A stretch of 18,753 bases of DNA from Candidatus Saccharimonadota bacterium (GTDB lineage Bacteria; Patescibacteriota; Saccharimonadia; Saccharimonadales; Saccharimonadaceae). The DNA lies in contig WRLZ01000002.1 in NCBI GenBank assembly GCA_009777365.1, forward strand, positions 1 to 18,753, in the 5' to 3' direction. How positions within the stretch are numbered: the first letter of the stretch is position 1; every line of letters begins with the position of its first letter. This document shows positions 1 through 6,608 of the stretch, piece by piece. The notes beneath the pieces are model-generated. The model was not told where the DNA came from. It saw nothing but the letters and a program-made list of their open reading frames with translations, and searched no databases. The translations under genes were made by a program, and so were the position numbers.

Positions 1-491
1 TTGATATTAGCGTTTGGGGAATTGGAGATTATGTATCTAGCGAGGCGATCCGCGGTATGTTGCTTATTCGGGAGAGTTTGCCGAAGATAAAGATGAGGTT
101 TGTTGGCGCGATGATTTTGTCGCATGATGCTTTTGGGCTTGCGGATGATAAAATGACGCAGAAGAGGTTTAATGATCTTGCTCAGAAGAGGCCGGTTGTC
201 GCGACTTTCCATGGGTATGAATCAACCATAAGGTCAATCTTCACCACGTATACCGATGTGAGAAAAATAAAGCTTTCGGCATATCAGGAAAAAGGAACAA
301 CGACTACGCCGCTTCTGCTACAGATTCTGAATAGGACGGACAGGTTTTCGGTGGCAATCAGTATTCTTGAAAGCGTGCATGCCGACAATAAGATTAGTGT
401 TGAGGAAGCGGAAAAGCTTAAAATCAAGCTTCTGGCAATGCAGGCGGAAGCGGCTAATCATGCCAATAAGTACGGTTACGATAAAGCGTAA
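1..491 (+). CDS. xfp: Xylulose-5-phosphate/fructose-6-phosphate phosphoketolase, C-terminal part (5' end outside window)
   Basis: The open frame runs from base 3 to TAA at 489-491, giving 162 residues of what should be a protein of about 800. It matches the C-terminal phosphoketolase domain: an opening like DxxxWGxGDxxxxEA, then LPKIKMRFV, a conserved FHGY segment (PVVATFHGY), the KGTTTTP motif near residue 100 and LNRTDRFSVA. Phosphoketolases are thiamine-diphosphate enzymes that cleave xylulose-5-P or fructose-6-P with phosphate to give acetyl-phosphate and a triose- or tetrose-phosphate. They are a central ATP source in fermenting bacteria with reduced glycolysis, and the enzyme is cytosolic. 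The TPP-binding N-terminal half lies outside the window, so intactness cannot be judged. The gene is convergent with the permease gene, with one base between the two stop codons. An internal ATG at 57 is not the real start because homology extends upstream of it. Confidence 0.9.
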   Translation, partial: DISVWGIGDYVSSEAIRGMLLIRESLPKIKMRFVGAMILSHDAFGLADDKMTQKRFNDLAQKRPVVATFHGYESTIRSIFTTYTDVRKIKLSAYQEKGTTTTPLLLQILNRTDRFSVAISILESVHADNKISVEEAEKLKIKLLAMQAEAANHANKYGYDKA

Positions 492-492
492 G

Positions 493-1443
493 TTATATAA
501 CAACGAGGGTTATTGCGGCGAAGAGGGCAGCGGGGGCAGTGGTTATAAGAAGCCAAATGATGATGTCTAATGCGACAATGTGAGATACTGTGGAGTCTTT
601 GGCGCCGAAGACTTTGAGGAGTGCGAATTGGTTTTTTCGGCTGGTGTAGAGGGAGCGGATAAAAATGACGCCATTTAGGGTAATTATAAAAAGCAAAAAG
701 GCGACTGATATGAAGAAGGAGGTTTTCGGGATTTTATCAAAGGCGATTCGGTCCTCGTAGGTTTTTAGGATGAGGTTTTTCTCCTCCAGGATGTGCCCGA
801 CGCTTGCTATGTCGAAGTCGTCGGTGATTTGCAGGACGAATTCTTGGGGCTGGTAATTGTTAAACAACCCGAGGAATTGTCGTGGGCTTACGATAATGAC
901 ATTGTTCCAGGTTTCGCTGTCGAAAAGATTTCCGACGTTAAGGATTAGATTGTTGACTTCGAGTTGGCGACCGATGACGATTGGGGTGCTGAAGATTTGG
1001 GATGAGAGTTGTCGGCTGATAATAATTTCTCCGTCAGGAAAATTGGCGTCCAGGCGTTCATAGATTTCCAAGTCCAGGTTTTCTATCTCGAGGAAGCTTG
1101 GGGTTGTGGCGAGGAAGCGAATCTTGACACCGTTTATGGTGAGGTCTTGGAAAGTCACGGGAGCGATGTTTTTGACGCCGTGGATATTATTAAAAAGGGC
1201 TAGGTCGCTGATGGTGAGGCTGGAGACTTGGAAGGGGCTTTCGCCGCTTGCAGAAGGGGAGATGACGACTTGGTCTTTGGGGATGGATGAGACGATGCGC
1301 TCGGTTTTGATAATATTGGAAATAACCGAGACAATCAAGAAAGCGACGACTCCAAGGCAGAAGGCCGAAAGGATGAAATGCAGGAAGAATGTTTCGCGTA
1401 TGGCGGTGATGTTTCGGAATGAATGGTGAGGAGAGTAGGTCAT
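493..1443 (-). CDS. FtsX/MacB-like ABC transporter permease, apparently lacking the last membrane helix
   Basis: This 316-aa protein has the MacB/FtsX permease layout: a short basic N-terminus, a first membrane helix at about residues 19-46, an extracytoplasmic domain of about 195 residues, then two hydrophobic helices at about 243-265 and 288-316. The segment SRKNQFALLKVFGAKDSTV between the last two helices is the typical FtsX-domain cytoplasmic loop (R.xE/K..x.LK.xGA). Family members normally have three C-terminal helices; here the protein stops at the end of the second. Its ATG overlaps the stop codon of the upstream ATPase gene (1440-1443), so the two are translationally coupled and should act as one complex. 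The substrate is unknown. Since the partner ATPase is degenerate, the pair may not be an active transporter. Confidence 0.8.
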   Translation of the reverse strand: MTYSPHHSFRNITAIRETFFLHFILSAFCLGVVAFLIVSVISNIIKTERIVSSIPKDQVVISPSASGESPFQVSSLTISDLALFNNIHGVKNIAPVTFQDLTINGVKIRFLATTPSFLEIENLDLEIYERLDANFPDGEIIISRQLSSQIFSTPIVIGRQLEVNNLILNVGNLFDSETWNNVIIVSPRQFLGLFNNYQPQEFVLQITDDFDIASVGHILEEKNLILKTYEDRIAFDKIPKTSFFISVAFLLFIITLNGVIFIRSLYTSRKNQFALLKVFGAKDSTVSHIVALDIIIWLLITTAPAALFAAITLVVI

Positions 1444-2159
1444 TGTTCGGCTCCTAGGGGCTTTTTGTTGACGACTTTTGGAGCGGCGGTTGTGAAAGTT
1501 GGCATGTCTTTTCGTTCGTTGGTTGGGGTGTCGAGGATGACTTTGCTTTCTTCGATTCGGATGATGCGAGAGGCGTGCGAGGAAATAGAATTGTCGTTGG
1601 TGGAGAGGATGATTGTAGTGCCGCTCATGGAAATGCGCTTTAGGTCGTCGAGCAGAATGGTTTTGGACTTTAGGCCTAGGTTTTTGGTAGGGTTTTCGAC
1701 CAGGAGGATACTTGGGTCGTTCGCGACGGCGCGGGCTAGGCAGACGCGTTGTTTTTGGATTTCTGAAAGTTGGTGCGGGAAGAAGTATTCGCGGTTGCGG
1801 AGGCCGAAGGATTCCAGGATGGCGCTGGCTTTGTGCAGGCTCTCGATTTTTTTCATACCGGAAAAACGGAGGGGGAGGGCGACATTCTCGATAATATTGT
1901 ATGCGGGGAGTAGGTCGAAATCGGAAAAATAGAAGCCAACTTCGCTTTGGCGAAGGGAAGATAGCTCGCTTTCCGACATGGTTTCGAGGCTTTGGCCATT
2001 GAGGTAGAAATCATGCAGATCGCCTTCCAGGAAGCCCAGAAAATGGAGGAATAGATTCATTTCCAGGTCATTATCGCCGAAAATGGCAATAAATTCGCCT
2101 TTCTCAACCAGAAAGTCGTAGTTTGGGAATATTTCGGTTATTCTGATCAAGGGTTGCAT
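1440..2159 (-). CDS. Degenerate ABC transporter ATP-binding protein (MacB/LolD-like fold, catalytic motifs lost)
   Basis: This 239-aa protein aligns along its length with MacB/LolD-type ATPases (FIAIFG..., LSSLRQSEVGFYF, NVALPLRFSG, HQLSEIQKQRVCLARAVANDPSILLVENPT). The signature positions are changed. The Walker A reads GDNDLEMNL instead of GPSGSGKST, with no lysine. The Q-loop position reads FYFSDF instead of FVFQxF. The signature reads LSEIQKQR instead of LSGGQxQR. Walker B reads ILLVENPT instead of ILLADEPT, losing both D and the catalytic E, and the H-loop reads STND instead of VTHD. The reading frame is clean, so it appears maintained as a protein and probably cannot hydrolyse ATP. The frame could extend to a TTG at 2177, but the -10 box lies there, so ATG 2159 is the start; a leaderless mRNA is likely. 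Confidence 0.85.
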   Translation of the reverse strand: MQPLIRITEIFPNYDFLVEKGEFIAIFGDNDLEMNLFLHFLGFLEGDLHDFYLNGQSLETMSESELSSLRQSEVGFYFSDFDLLPAYNIIENVALPLRFSGMKKIESLHKASAILESFGLRNREYFFPHQLSEIQKQRVCLARAVANDPSILLVENPTKNLGLKSKTILLDDLKRISMSGTTIILSTNDNSISSHASRIIRIEESKVILDTPTNERKDMPTFTTAAPKVVNKKPLGAEQ

Positions 2160-2165
2160 AGTTAA

Positions 2166-2195
2166 ATCATACCACAATTCTTATACATCTGGCAA
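2166..2195 (-). promoter_or_regulatory. Promoter of the degenerate ABC pair
   Basis: On the minus strand TTGCCA (2190-2195) is followed after 18 bp by TATGAT (2166-2171). The ATG at 2159 lies 6 nt beyond the -10 box, so transcription would begin at or next to the start codon. It is back to back with the secG promoter. Confidence 0.6.
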
Positions 2196-2209
2196 GTTTT
2201 ATGGGATAC

Positions 2210-2237
2210 TTGACTTTTTGTGTCAGTAGTGTACAAT
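2210..2237 (+). promoter_or_regulatory. Promoter of secG
   Basis: TTGACT (2210-2215) and TACAAT (2232-2237) are separated by 16 bp. A GAGGAG ribosome binding site at 2251-2256 precedes the ATG at 2261. Unlike several other genes here, this one has a conventional leader. Confidence 0.6.
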
Positions 2238-2260
2238 ATGAGTAGTAAAAGAGGAGTTTT

Positions 2261-2479
2261 ATGGTAGAGTTTTTACAGATATTTGGGATGGTACTGGCTG
2301 GTCTTATGGTGGCTTTGATACTACTGCAACAGAGAGGAGCGTCTCTCGGGGCAGGGCTTTCGGCGAGTGGCGAGCTTTATACTGAGCGACGAGGACTTGA
2401 GAAGAGTATATTTGTTGCGACGGTTGTTTGCGCTATCGGGTTTGTCGGCTCAATTGTTTTAGGACTTCTTTTGGCCTAA
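2261..2479 (+). CDS. secG: Preprotein translocase subunit SecG
   Basis: This 72-aa protein has the SecG layout: a first membrane helix (about 5-24), the conserved cytoplasmic loop LLQQRGASLGAGLSASGELYTERRGLEK with the QQ/G-rich motif, and a second helix (about 48-71). SecG is the small accessory subunit of the SecYEG channel in the cytoplasmic membrane and helps SecA-driven export. Length and motif spacing are normal for the family. It has its own promoter and a good ribosome binding site. The next gene starts 20 bp downstream with its own AGGAGG-like site, so the two are probably co-transcribed. Confidence 0.92.
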   Translation: MVEFLQIFGMVLAGLMVALILLQQRGASLGAGLSASGELYTERRGLEKSIFVATVVCAIGFVGSIVLGLLLA

Positions 2480-2499
2480 AGGAGGATTGAGAAAATATT

Positions 2500-4284
2500 A
2501 TGGCTGGGGTAATCGACAAAACAATAGATAAAGCGATTGGCAAGAAGAATCGCAGGATTGCTCATAGGCATTTTTCACAGTGGGTCACCAAGCGATTTGA
2601 GCGGCTTTTTACTGTGCGGAAATGGGTTTTGGATTGGTTTGCGCTTGTGGCGGCTTTGCTTCTTTTAATAGGGATTCAGGCGAATTGGTTCGGCAGGGTT
2701 TATTTGACTACAGATTGGGTGAGCGGTGGGTCGTACTCTGAGGCGACTTTTGGCAGGATCACGACCCTTAATCCACTTTATGCGTCAAATTCTAGCGAGA
2801 ATGCGATACGGCAGTTGCTTTTTTCAAGTTTGTTTAAGTATGATCGAAGCGGGAATATAAGGGGAGACTTGGCGACGAGTATTCGGACAGAGGATGGACG
2901 GCGGTTTGAGGTTGAGATTAGGCAGGATGCTTTTTGGCATGACGGGGAGAGGGTGAATGCCAATGATGTTGTAAGGACGTTCCAGTTCATACGAGATCCG
3001 AATGCGCGTGCGGCTATGGCGGAGACTTTTCATGGGGTTACGATTACGAAGCTGGATGAATATAAGGTTGCTTTTGACTTGCAGAATGTCTATTTTGGAT
3101 TTGCAAACTATTTGACTTTTTCGGTGTTGCCGGAGCATCTTTTGAGAGATGTTTTGCCAGAGAACTTGGTGGAGAATAGCTTTTCGCGAAATCCGGTTGG
3201 TTCAGGGCCGTTTAAGTTTAATTTACTGCAGGACGGAGAGGGTGGAGAGAATATTGTGTTTATGGATGTGAATAGGGAATATTATGGTGGACAGCCGCTG
3301 CTGGATCGGTTTATTATTTATTCTTTTGCCGATAGGCAGAATATGATTAGGGCAATAAACAGCGGGATGGTTGATGCTAGCGCGCAACTGAATATGAGCG
3401 AGAAGGACGTGGTGACAAACAGGAATATGACTGTTTATGAGACGGCGATGAATAGTGGGGTTTTTGCGTTTCTTAATACACGTAGTACGCATGTGAATGA
3501 TGTGAATTTTCGCAGGGCTCTGCAAATTGGGATAAACGCACCGCGGCTTCGCATGGAGCTTGGGGGTGGCAGCTTGATGGCGCAGGATTTTCCATACTTA
3601 AACAGGTTGACGGGGCTTACGATTACAGAAATGCAGGAAGCAGTGCCCGTGTATAATTTAGAGAGGGCTAGGGAGATATTGACGAGCAATGGGTATGTGT
3701 ATGACGGCGATAATCGACTGACGAAAGACGGGGAGAGGGTTGAGGTGAGGTTGGTGACGCTTGACGTGGGGCTATTGGCAGGGACGGCGATTCGGGTGGC
3801 GGAAGATTTGTCGATGCTTGGGATATATGTGCAGACAGATATTGTTCCCAATGATACGGCGGCGGGGCTTGGGGGGCAGCAGAGTTTTCTTCAGAACTTT
3901 GTCGGACCGAGGGCTTATGATATTTTGATTTATGACGCGGATCTTTCCGCGGATGGTGATGCGTTTGCGATATATCATTCGTCGCAGATGGGTAGTACGA
4001 GGGCGAACTTTTCCAATTATTCCAGTAGGACGGCGGACGATTTGCTTCTTTCGGTTCGGTTGACGGGAGACGCGGATTTGCAGGCGGCAAAACGGAGGGC
4101 ATTTACGAGGCTTTGGCTGAGCGATGTGCCGGCGATAGGGTTGTATCGTTCAAATTTGATATATTGGCATATGAGGACGGTGCGTCCTTTTGCGGAGGAT
4201 GTGCGGATTGTTACGTCGAGTACGAGGTTTACGGATGTGATTTATTGGTCGGCGAATAGGCAGAATGTCTATAGGACTCCTTAG
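2500..4284 (+). CDS. Membrane-anchored oligopeptide ABC transporter substrate-binding protein (SBP_bac_5/OppA family)
   Basis: This 594-aa protein begins with a basic cytoplasmic stretch (residues 1-42), has one membrane helix (about 43-62), then a family 5 extracellular solute-binding domain. Diagnostic parts are TLNPLY near residue 90, SSLFKYD near 110, and FWHDGERVNANDVVRTFQFI around 145-164, the conserved W.DG..v.A.DV motif. SVLPEHLL and NPVGSGPFKF follow further on. There is no lipobox, so it is held by the N-terminal helix rather than a lipid. Such proteins capture peptides for Opp/Dpp importers, which suits an amino-acid auxotroph living on a host. No permease or ATPase genes of the Opp type are in the window. 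It lies 20 bp after secG; ATG 2500 is preceded by GGAGG. Confidence 0.88.
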   Translation: MAGVIDKTIDKAIGKKNRRIAHRHFSQWVTKRFERLFTVRKWVLDWFALVAALLLLIGIQANWFGRVYLTTDWVSGGSYSEATFGRITTLNPLYASNSSENAIRQLLFSSLFKYDRSGNIRGDLATSIRTEDGRRFEVEIRQDAFWHDGERVNANDVVRTFQFIRDPNARAAMAETFHGVTITKLDEYKVAFDLQNVYFGFANYLTFSVLPEHLLRDVLPENLVENSFSRNPVGSGPFKFNLLQDGEGGENIVFMDVNREYYGGQPLLDRFIIYSFADRQNMIRAINSGMVDASAQLNMSEKDVVTNRNMTVYETAMNSGVFAFLNTRSTHVNDVNFRRALQIGINAPRLRMELGGGSLMAQDFPYLNRLTGLTITEMQEAVPVYNLERAREILTSNGYVYDGDNRLTKDGERVEVRLVTLDVGLLAGTAIRVAEDLSMLGIYVQTDIVPNDTAAGLGGQQSFLQNFVGPRAYDILIYDADLSADGDAFAIYHSSQMGSTRANFSNYSSRTADDLLLSVRLTGDADLQAAKRRAFTRLWLSDVPAIGLYRSNLIYWHMRTVRPFAEDVRIVTSSTRFTDVIYWSANRQNVYRTP

Positions 4285-4354
4285 GGTTTAGGTTTTGATA
4301 CATCTGTTGATTGTGGCTTTTTGGGGAAAATAGGGACTTTTTGGGCGTTTTTGC

Positions 4355-4383
4355 TTGACTTTTGTTGCAAAGTGTGCTATAAT
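4355..4383 (+). promoter_or_regulatory. Consensus promoter of a candidate small RNA
   Basis: TTGACT (4355-4360), a 17-bp spacer and TATAAT (4378-4383) form one of the two best promoters in the window. No start codon with a usable ribosome binding site follows; a terminator follows about 60 bp later. Confidence 0.8.
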
Positions 4384-4388
4384 GTGTA

Positions 4389-4468
4389 TAATCCCCAGTA
4401 TTTGCTTCGTAAAACTGGGCGTTGCTGGGCGTCGTCTCAGGATTAAAGAGCTTGCTCTTTAATTTTTT
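4389..4468 (+). ncRNA. Candidate small RNA (~80 nt), family not recognised
   Basis: A consensus promoter (4355-4383) predicts a transcript starting near 4389 and ending at an intrinsic terminator (4442-4468). Between them the sequence can form a hairpin pairing CCCAGT near 4395 with ACTGGG near 4415, followed by a GC-rich single strand containing two GCTGGGCG-like repeats. No ribosome binding site or ORF of meaningful length is present. It does not carry the motifs I would expect of SRP RNA, tmRNA, RNase P RNA or 6S RNA, the last three also being much longer. The following tRNA has its own -10 box, so this is a separate unit. The exact 5' end is inferred from promoter spacing. Confidence 0.6.
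4442..4468 (+). terminator. Intrinsic terminator of the candidate small RNA
   Basis: A 9-bp perfect stem (ATTAAAGAG / CTCTTTAAT) with a CTTG loop is followed by a run of T to 4468. Confidence 0.85.
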
Positions 4469-4480
4469 GCTGTGTTGTGC

Positions 4481-4486
4481 TATAAT
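4481..4486 (+). promoter_or_regulatory. -10 box of the tRNA-Ser gene
   Basis: TATAAT lies 11 bp before the mature 5' end of the tRNA. The -35 region is weak (TTTAAT at 4458-4463, 17 bp upstream) and overlaps the preceding terminator. Confidence 0.55.
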
Positions 4487-4497
4487 GAGGGTAATGG

Positions 4498-4590
4498 GGA
4501 GGAGTACCCAAGTGGCTGAAGGGGACGGTTTGCTAAATCGTTAGTATGGGGTGACCTGTAGCCGGAGTTCGAATCTCCGCTCCTCCGCCA
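4498..4590 (+). tRNA. tRNA-Ser (anticodon GCT)
   Basis: The acceptor stem pairs GGAGGAG (4498-4504) with CTCCTCC (4580-4586), followed by G and an encoded CCA (4588-4590). The anticodon GCT is at 4532-4534 and reads AGC/AGT serine codons. A long variable arm, as in class II tRNAs, precedes the T arm with GTTCGAATC. Total length of 93 nt fits tRNA-Ser. It lies at the left edge of the accessory island, the position favoured by tRNA-targeting integrases, but no second copy of the tRNA 3' end was found at the right edge. Confidence 0.95.
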
Positions 4591-4600
4591 GTTGGATTAC

Positions 4601-4662
4601 AATAGGCTATCTGAACAAATAATTTGGAATCGCCCAAATTAACAGGTGGCCTATTTTTATTT
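4601..4662 (+). terminator. Compound terminator hairpin downstream of tRNA-Ser
   Basis: Bases 4601-4613 pair with 4643-4655 over 13 positions (with G-U pairs), and the loop holds a second hairpin (AATTTGG 4621-4627 / CCAAATT 4634-4640). A T-rich tract follows. It would end transcription of the tRNA. From 4663 to 4738 I see only AT-rich sequence that may include one end of the IS element. Confidence 0.7.
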
Positions 4663-4738
4663 TCAAATGAGTAAAAAACAGGATTATGATTAGTAAAAAT
4701 CCGAATTGACTATATTTGAACCCTCATGTTTTAAGCTC

Positions 4739-5887
4739 TCATCTGCTAATTTTGGACTTTTCCAAAATATGCGTATCCTCTACCTGATTTGGCGTCTTAT
4801 ACTTCAGATACGCATGTGGGCGGAGTGAATTGTAAAACTCTATATACTGAGCGACAGCTTCTCTAAACTCCTTCTCGGATTTATATTTTGTGCGGTATAG
4901 CTCTTCTTTTTTCAAGGAAGAGAAAAAAGATTCCACTACGGCGTTATCGCAAGGATGTCTAGACCTAGAGAAAGAATGAGCAACGCCCAGTTTTCTGAGC
5001 GTATTTCTCATAGTAAACGAAACATAGGGAGTGCCTCGGTCGGTGTGAACGGTCAAGCCATACGGCTTCCTGCTTTCATATGCCGAGATAAAAGTTTTCT
5101 TTATCAACTGGGTGCTGTTGCTTCTGCCGATAGAGAAAGACAGGGCTTTTCTTGAGAACAAGTCAATAAAGACGCAGATATAGAAATAGGTATCACCGAC
5201 CTTAAAACATGTCACATCACTGACCCAGACTTTATTAGGACGGTCGACATCAAAATTACCCTTTAGAATATTGGTCTTTTTTGTTTCAAGGTCTCTTAGC
5301 CGCCGGTATTTTTTAACGTCAGAGTGTACACTACGTATGCCCATTTCCCGCATTAACTCCAAAACAAATTTAGGGCTAGTGGCATATCCTTTATCCGCTA
5401 AAACAGCACAAATCTTTTTCGCGCCAAATACTTGATTACTGTCATCATATGCGTTTTGAATGGCTACTCTTAGTTCCTCGCGTCGCTTCGCATACCATGT
5501 ATTATCTCGTTTATTACGCAAGATGTGATTATAGAAAGTACCTCTTGATACGCCCAGGGCAACGCAGAGAGCATGGACGTTATATTTACCATAGAGTGGC
5601 TCAAGAGCGATCAGTTTTTCCTTCAGGGGAGCAGAGTAGGAGCAATCGACGGCCTTCATTACGCTAATTATATCTTCGTATTTCTTAATCTGACGTTCGA
5701 GAGAGTAAAACTTCCAGGGTGTTATGGTAGCTTTACTGCTGGTTATTTGCGTTTGATACAGCTTTGTCCAATAGTATATGGTGCTGCGAGGTACGCCACT
5801 TTCTTGGCATATTTTCTCAATTGACTCTCCCGACCCGTAACGTTGCACTAGCTTTTGCTTAGTCTTTACATCTATTTTCCTATACAT
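4739..5887 (-). CDS. IS3-family transposase, single fused reading frame
   Basis: Starting at ATG 5887 the protein is 382 aa. Residues 1-45 form a helix-turn-helix (KQKLVQRYGSGESIEKICQESGVPRSTIYYW), then a charged linker, an HTH_21-like segment and an rve integrase core. The DDE triad is visible: WVSDVTCF, HTDRGTPYVS, and the E of NAVVESFFSSLKKEE, with the NSLRPH motif near the C-terminus. Most IS3 elements split this into orfA and orfB joined by a programmed frameshift; here the parts are in one frame. The frame is also open to an ATG at 5944, but the added 19 residues do not look like an IS3 N-terminus. It is complete and could be active. It catalyses cut-out and insertion of its own element. 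Confidence 0.9.
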   Translation of the reverse strand: MYRKIDVKTKQKLVQRYGSGESIEKICQESGVPRSTIYYWTKLYQTQITSSKATITPWKFYSLERQIKKYEDIISVMKAVDCSYSAPLKEKLIALEPLYGKYNVHALCVALGVSRGTFYNHILRNKRDNTWYAKRREELRVAIQNAYDDSNQVFGAKKICAVLADKGYATSPKFVLELMREMGIRSVHSDVKKYRRLRDLETKKTNILKGNFDVDRPNKVWVSDVTCFKVGDTYFYICVFIDLFSRKALSFSIGRSNSTQLIKKTFISAYESRKPYGLTVHTDRGTPYVSFTMRNTLRKLGVAHSFSRSRHPCDNAVVESFFSSLKKEELYRTKYKSEKEFREAVAQYIEFYNSLRPHAYLKYKTPNQVEDTHILEKSKISR

Positions 5888-5944
5888 AATATTCTTTCTT
5901 AGTTTATTCCATAAAACAAAAACAGTCGCTGTGGCCTGTTTCAT
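4739..5944 (-). mobile_element. IS3-family insertion sequence (ends not resolved)
   Basis: The element contains one transposase gene and no passenger. I could not identify convincing terminal inverted repeats or target duplications by eye. The left end must lie between the tRNA terminator (4662) and 4739, and the right end between 5944 and cassette C1 at about 6004. It may have landed against cassette C1, whose right border abuts the transposase promoter. Confidence 0.7.
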
Positions 5945-5973
5945 AGAGTTGGCAAATGCCGATTCTTAAGTAT

Positions 5974-6002
5974 ATTATACAATATATTGCATTAAATGGC
6001 AA
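5974..6002 (-). promoter_or_regulatory. Probable transposase promoter
   Basis: On the minus strand TTGCCA (5997-6002) and TATAAT (5974-5979) are spaced by 17 bp. The -35 box directly follows the right border of cassette C1, so either the insertion created the promoter at the junction or C1 reads into the transposase. Confidence 0.6.
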
Positions 6003-6003
6003 A

Positions 6004-6167
6004 TCCCACGAAAACCGCCCATAGAATTGGATACGTTAGCAGGGCCAGAGGATATGCCCATGGCTTCAATCCCGGCATTGGTGGTATTACCCGAGTATTC
6101 GCCACGTATAGGCCATGGATGAGCTTCTCGCAAGGATTCTTCAAATGCCCCCGACCACCCAGAGGAT
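6004..6167 (-). repeat. Variable cassette C1 (silent, minus strand)
   Basis: Read on the minus strand it encodes ESSGWSGAFEES..., HPWPIRGE, AGIEAM and ends GGFRGI. Left border: the 19-nt ATCCTCTGGGTGGTCGGGG, complementary at 6149-6167. Right border: GGTTTTCGTGGGA, complementary at 6004-6016. The length of 164 bp is 9 more than C5, so the frame is kept. It has no start codon or ribosome binding site of its own; the frame is closed by a TAG within the spacer. It resembles the variable C-terminus of C-type-lectin-like proteins. Confidence 0.75.
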
Positions 6168-6216
6168 TCGAGTATTGGCTTATACTAGACTTAGTATCAT
6201 ACAAATTATCTTCATT
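6168..6216. repeat. 49-bp spacer between inverted cassettes C1 and C2
   Basis: This spacer separates two perfect 19-bp inverted copies of the cassette left border. It matches the spacer of the C3/C4 pair at 45 of 49 positions but in the opposite orientation; all four differences are transitions. Its centre is a small palindrome pairing ATACTA with TAGTAT across four bases. It reads in frame into C2 as LDLVSYKLSSLSSGW. Confidence 0.75.
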
Positions 6217-6377
6217 ATCCTCTGGGTGGTCGGGGAGCAGAGTCTTGTCTCTGAATGCTGCACAGTCTTGGTTCGTAAGAGGGGGAGATGCGGACCATAC
6301 CGTACTTTCCGGCTTGGAGTCTATCGGCACAAACCAGGCTTCTGGGGGTATTGGTGTTCATATAGGTTTTCGTGGGG
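6217..6377 (+). repeat. Variable cassette C2 (plus strand)
   Basis: It encodes SSGWSGSRVLSLN..., QSWFVRGGDAD, SGLESIG and ends GFRGVL. The left border at 6217-6235 and right border GGTTTTCGTGGGG at 6365-6377 are exact. It is 161 bp, in frame with the other cassettes. The frame continues to a stop 12 codons after the border (GFRGVLRNRRGIIS), a tail unlike the other copies. Confidence 0.75.
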
Positions 6378-6418
6378 TATTACGGAATAGGCGTGGCATA
6401 ATATCCTAAAGGAGAGAT

Positions 6419-6592
6419 ATGAGGATACCAGAAGAATATATTAAGAAATTTCAAGAGTTGTATAAGAAAGAATTTGGAGAAGATATTAGCTCAGAAGAAG
6501 CTCAGGTTCAATGCTTGGCGTTAGTGAGGTTGGTTGCTATAAAGAAGGAGGGGGAGATGCTGGAGGGACGGGGAGAGGATGTTGCTAGTTAG
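6419..6592 (+). CDS. Small acidic-helical conserved-type protein, 57 aa, function unknown
   Basis: ATG 6419 follows a good AGGAG site (6410-6414) and the frame ends with TAG at 6590-6592. The sequence begins MRIPEEYIKKFQELYKKEFG, continues with EDISSEEAQVQCLALVRLV, and is predicted to be two or three amphipathic helices. From memory, short proteins with this LYKKEFG-x-x-xSxxEA pattern are common in Patescibacteria, often in mobile regions, but I cannot name a function. A CATAAT-like -10 element lies at about 6397-6402, at the tail of cassette C2. The start-site context is the best in the island, so I regard it as real despite its size. Confidence 0.65.
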   Translation: MRIPEEYIKKFQELYKKEFGEDISSEEAQVQCLALVRLVAIKKEGEMLEGRGEDVAS

Positions 6593-6608
6593 AGAATATA
6601 GGGGGTAA

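Noticed and set aside
2824..4102. Several 70-144-aa minus-strand frames inside the peptide-binding protein gene
   Set aside because: They overlap a well-supported coding frame, have no start signals and show biased antisense composition.
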